Shown here: one piece after another, positions 21,894 through 21,987 of the stretch
Position numbering within the stretch: the first letter of the stretch is position 1
Layout: every line of letters begins with the position of its first letter
From: Bacillota bacterium
Lineage (GTDB): Bacteria; Bacillota; Clostridia; Christensenellales; CAG-138
Direction of reading: 5' to 3'
DNA length: 21,987 nucleotides
NCBI GenBank assembly: GCA_023409435.1
Contig: JAEYHP010000139.1
Location: 1 to 21,987, forward strand
The notes under the pieces: generated by a model
Told to the model about the DNA's origin: nothing
Seen by the model: the letters and a program-made list of their open reading frames with translations, nothing else
The model's database searches: none
Translations under genes and position numbers: made by a program

Positions 21894-21987
21894 ATGAACA
21901 AAACGGATCTGATCGCTGCCGTCGCGCAGAAGAGCGAGCTTTCCAAGAAGGACGCCGAAAAGGCGATCAATGCTTTTGTAGACACCG
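21894..21987 (+). CDS. hup: HU-family DNA-binding protein, 5' part only
   Basis: The gene is cut by the window end after 31 codons. MNKTDLIAAVAQKSELSKKDAEKA is the standard N-terminal helix pair of bacterial HU, followed by INAFVDT. HU is a small dimeric nucleoid protein of about 90 residues that bends DNA. AAGGAGG lies about ten bases before the ATG and the gene has its own promoter. The position after mazG matches the clostridial gene order. Confidence 0.9.
   Translation, partial: MNKTDLIAAVAQKSELSKKDAEKAINAFVDT

Noticed and set aside
1..21987. tRNA, rRNA, tmRNA, SRP RNA, CRISPR arrays, transposase genes.
   Set aside because: Read for by eye on both strands; no cloverleaf, CRISPR-like spaced repeats, or transposase motifs were seen. 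A tRNAscan/Infernal run would be needed to exclude small RNAs fully.

Overview
The window is chromosomal DNA, probably from an anaerobic, gut-type member of the Clostridia (Firmicutes). The reasons are moderate-to-high GC with strong AGGAGG-type ribosome binding sites, Firmicutes-style promoters, the order rpsF-ssb-rpsR, and the order spoVB/yabM-like flippase, yabN-type mazG, HU at the right edge. That last order is the spore-former neighbourhood normally followed by rqcP, yabP, yabQ and divIC. I see no phage, plasmid, CRISPR, rRNA or tRNA gene. Genus-level assignment is not possible from sequence reading alone.

Layout. 1-407: copy A of a dispersed intergenic repeat, then a terminator. 408-4499 (-): PfkB sugar kinase and a large membrane GGDEF-EAL c-di-GMP protein. 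4609-5985 (+): PadR repressor with a palindrome on its own promoter, co-transcribed with a NapH-like polyferredoxin. 6045-6497 (-): GNAT. 6653-7489 (+): class II aldolase. 7583-8955 (-): MerR/GyrI-like regulator and TrmO tRNA methyltransferase. 9055-10300 (+): rpsF-ssb-rpsR operon with strong promoter and terminator. 10358-10585: copy B of the first repeat. 10623-11117 (-): GNAT. 11287-12277 (+): ECF sigma factor and overlapping membrane-anchored partner. 12374-15008: AraC regulator divergent from an arabinose-isomerase-family enzyme. 15009-15287: cluster of hairpins and repeats. 15288-16705 (-): galactokinase-family enzyme followed by a 29-codon small gene with its own ribosome binding site and terminator. 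16930-18034 (-): structured repeat downstream of a prohibitin-like SPFH protein. 18318-20164 (+): promoter, about 195-nt structured leader, and lipid flippase. 20182-20313: second copy of the structured repeat. 20347-21792 (+): MazG/YabN. 21894-end (+): HU, cut by the window edge.

How the genes fit together. Several genes handle hexoses or their phosphates: the PfkB kinase, class II aldolase, arabinose-isomerase-like protein under a probable AraC activator, and galactokinase-like GHMP kinase. They are scattered single units rather than one operon. The housekeeping block (rpsF-ssb-rpsR) and the cell-envelope/sporulation block (flippase-mazG-hup) anchor the region.

The most unusual content is between genes. 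At least two families of 130-230 bp intergenic repeats are present twice each. One of them shows compensatory base changes in its stems and carries an 89-nt structured insertion inside one hairpin of one copy. Other points of interest are the small gene after galK and the structured leader before the flippase.
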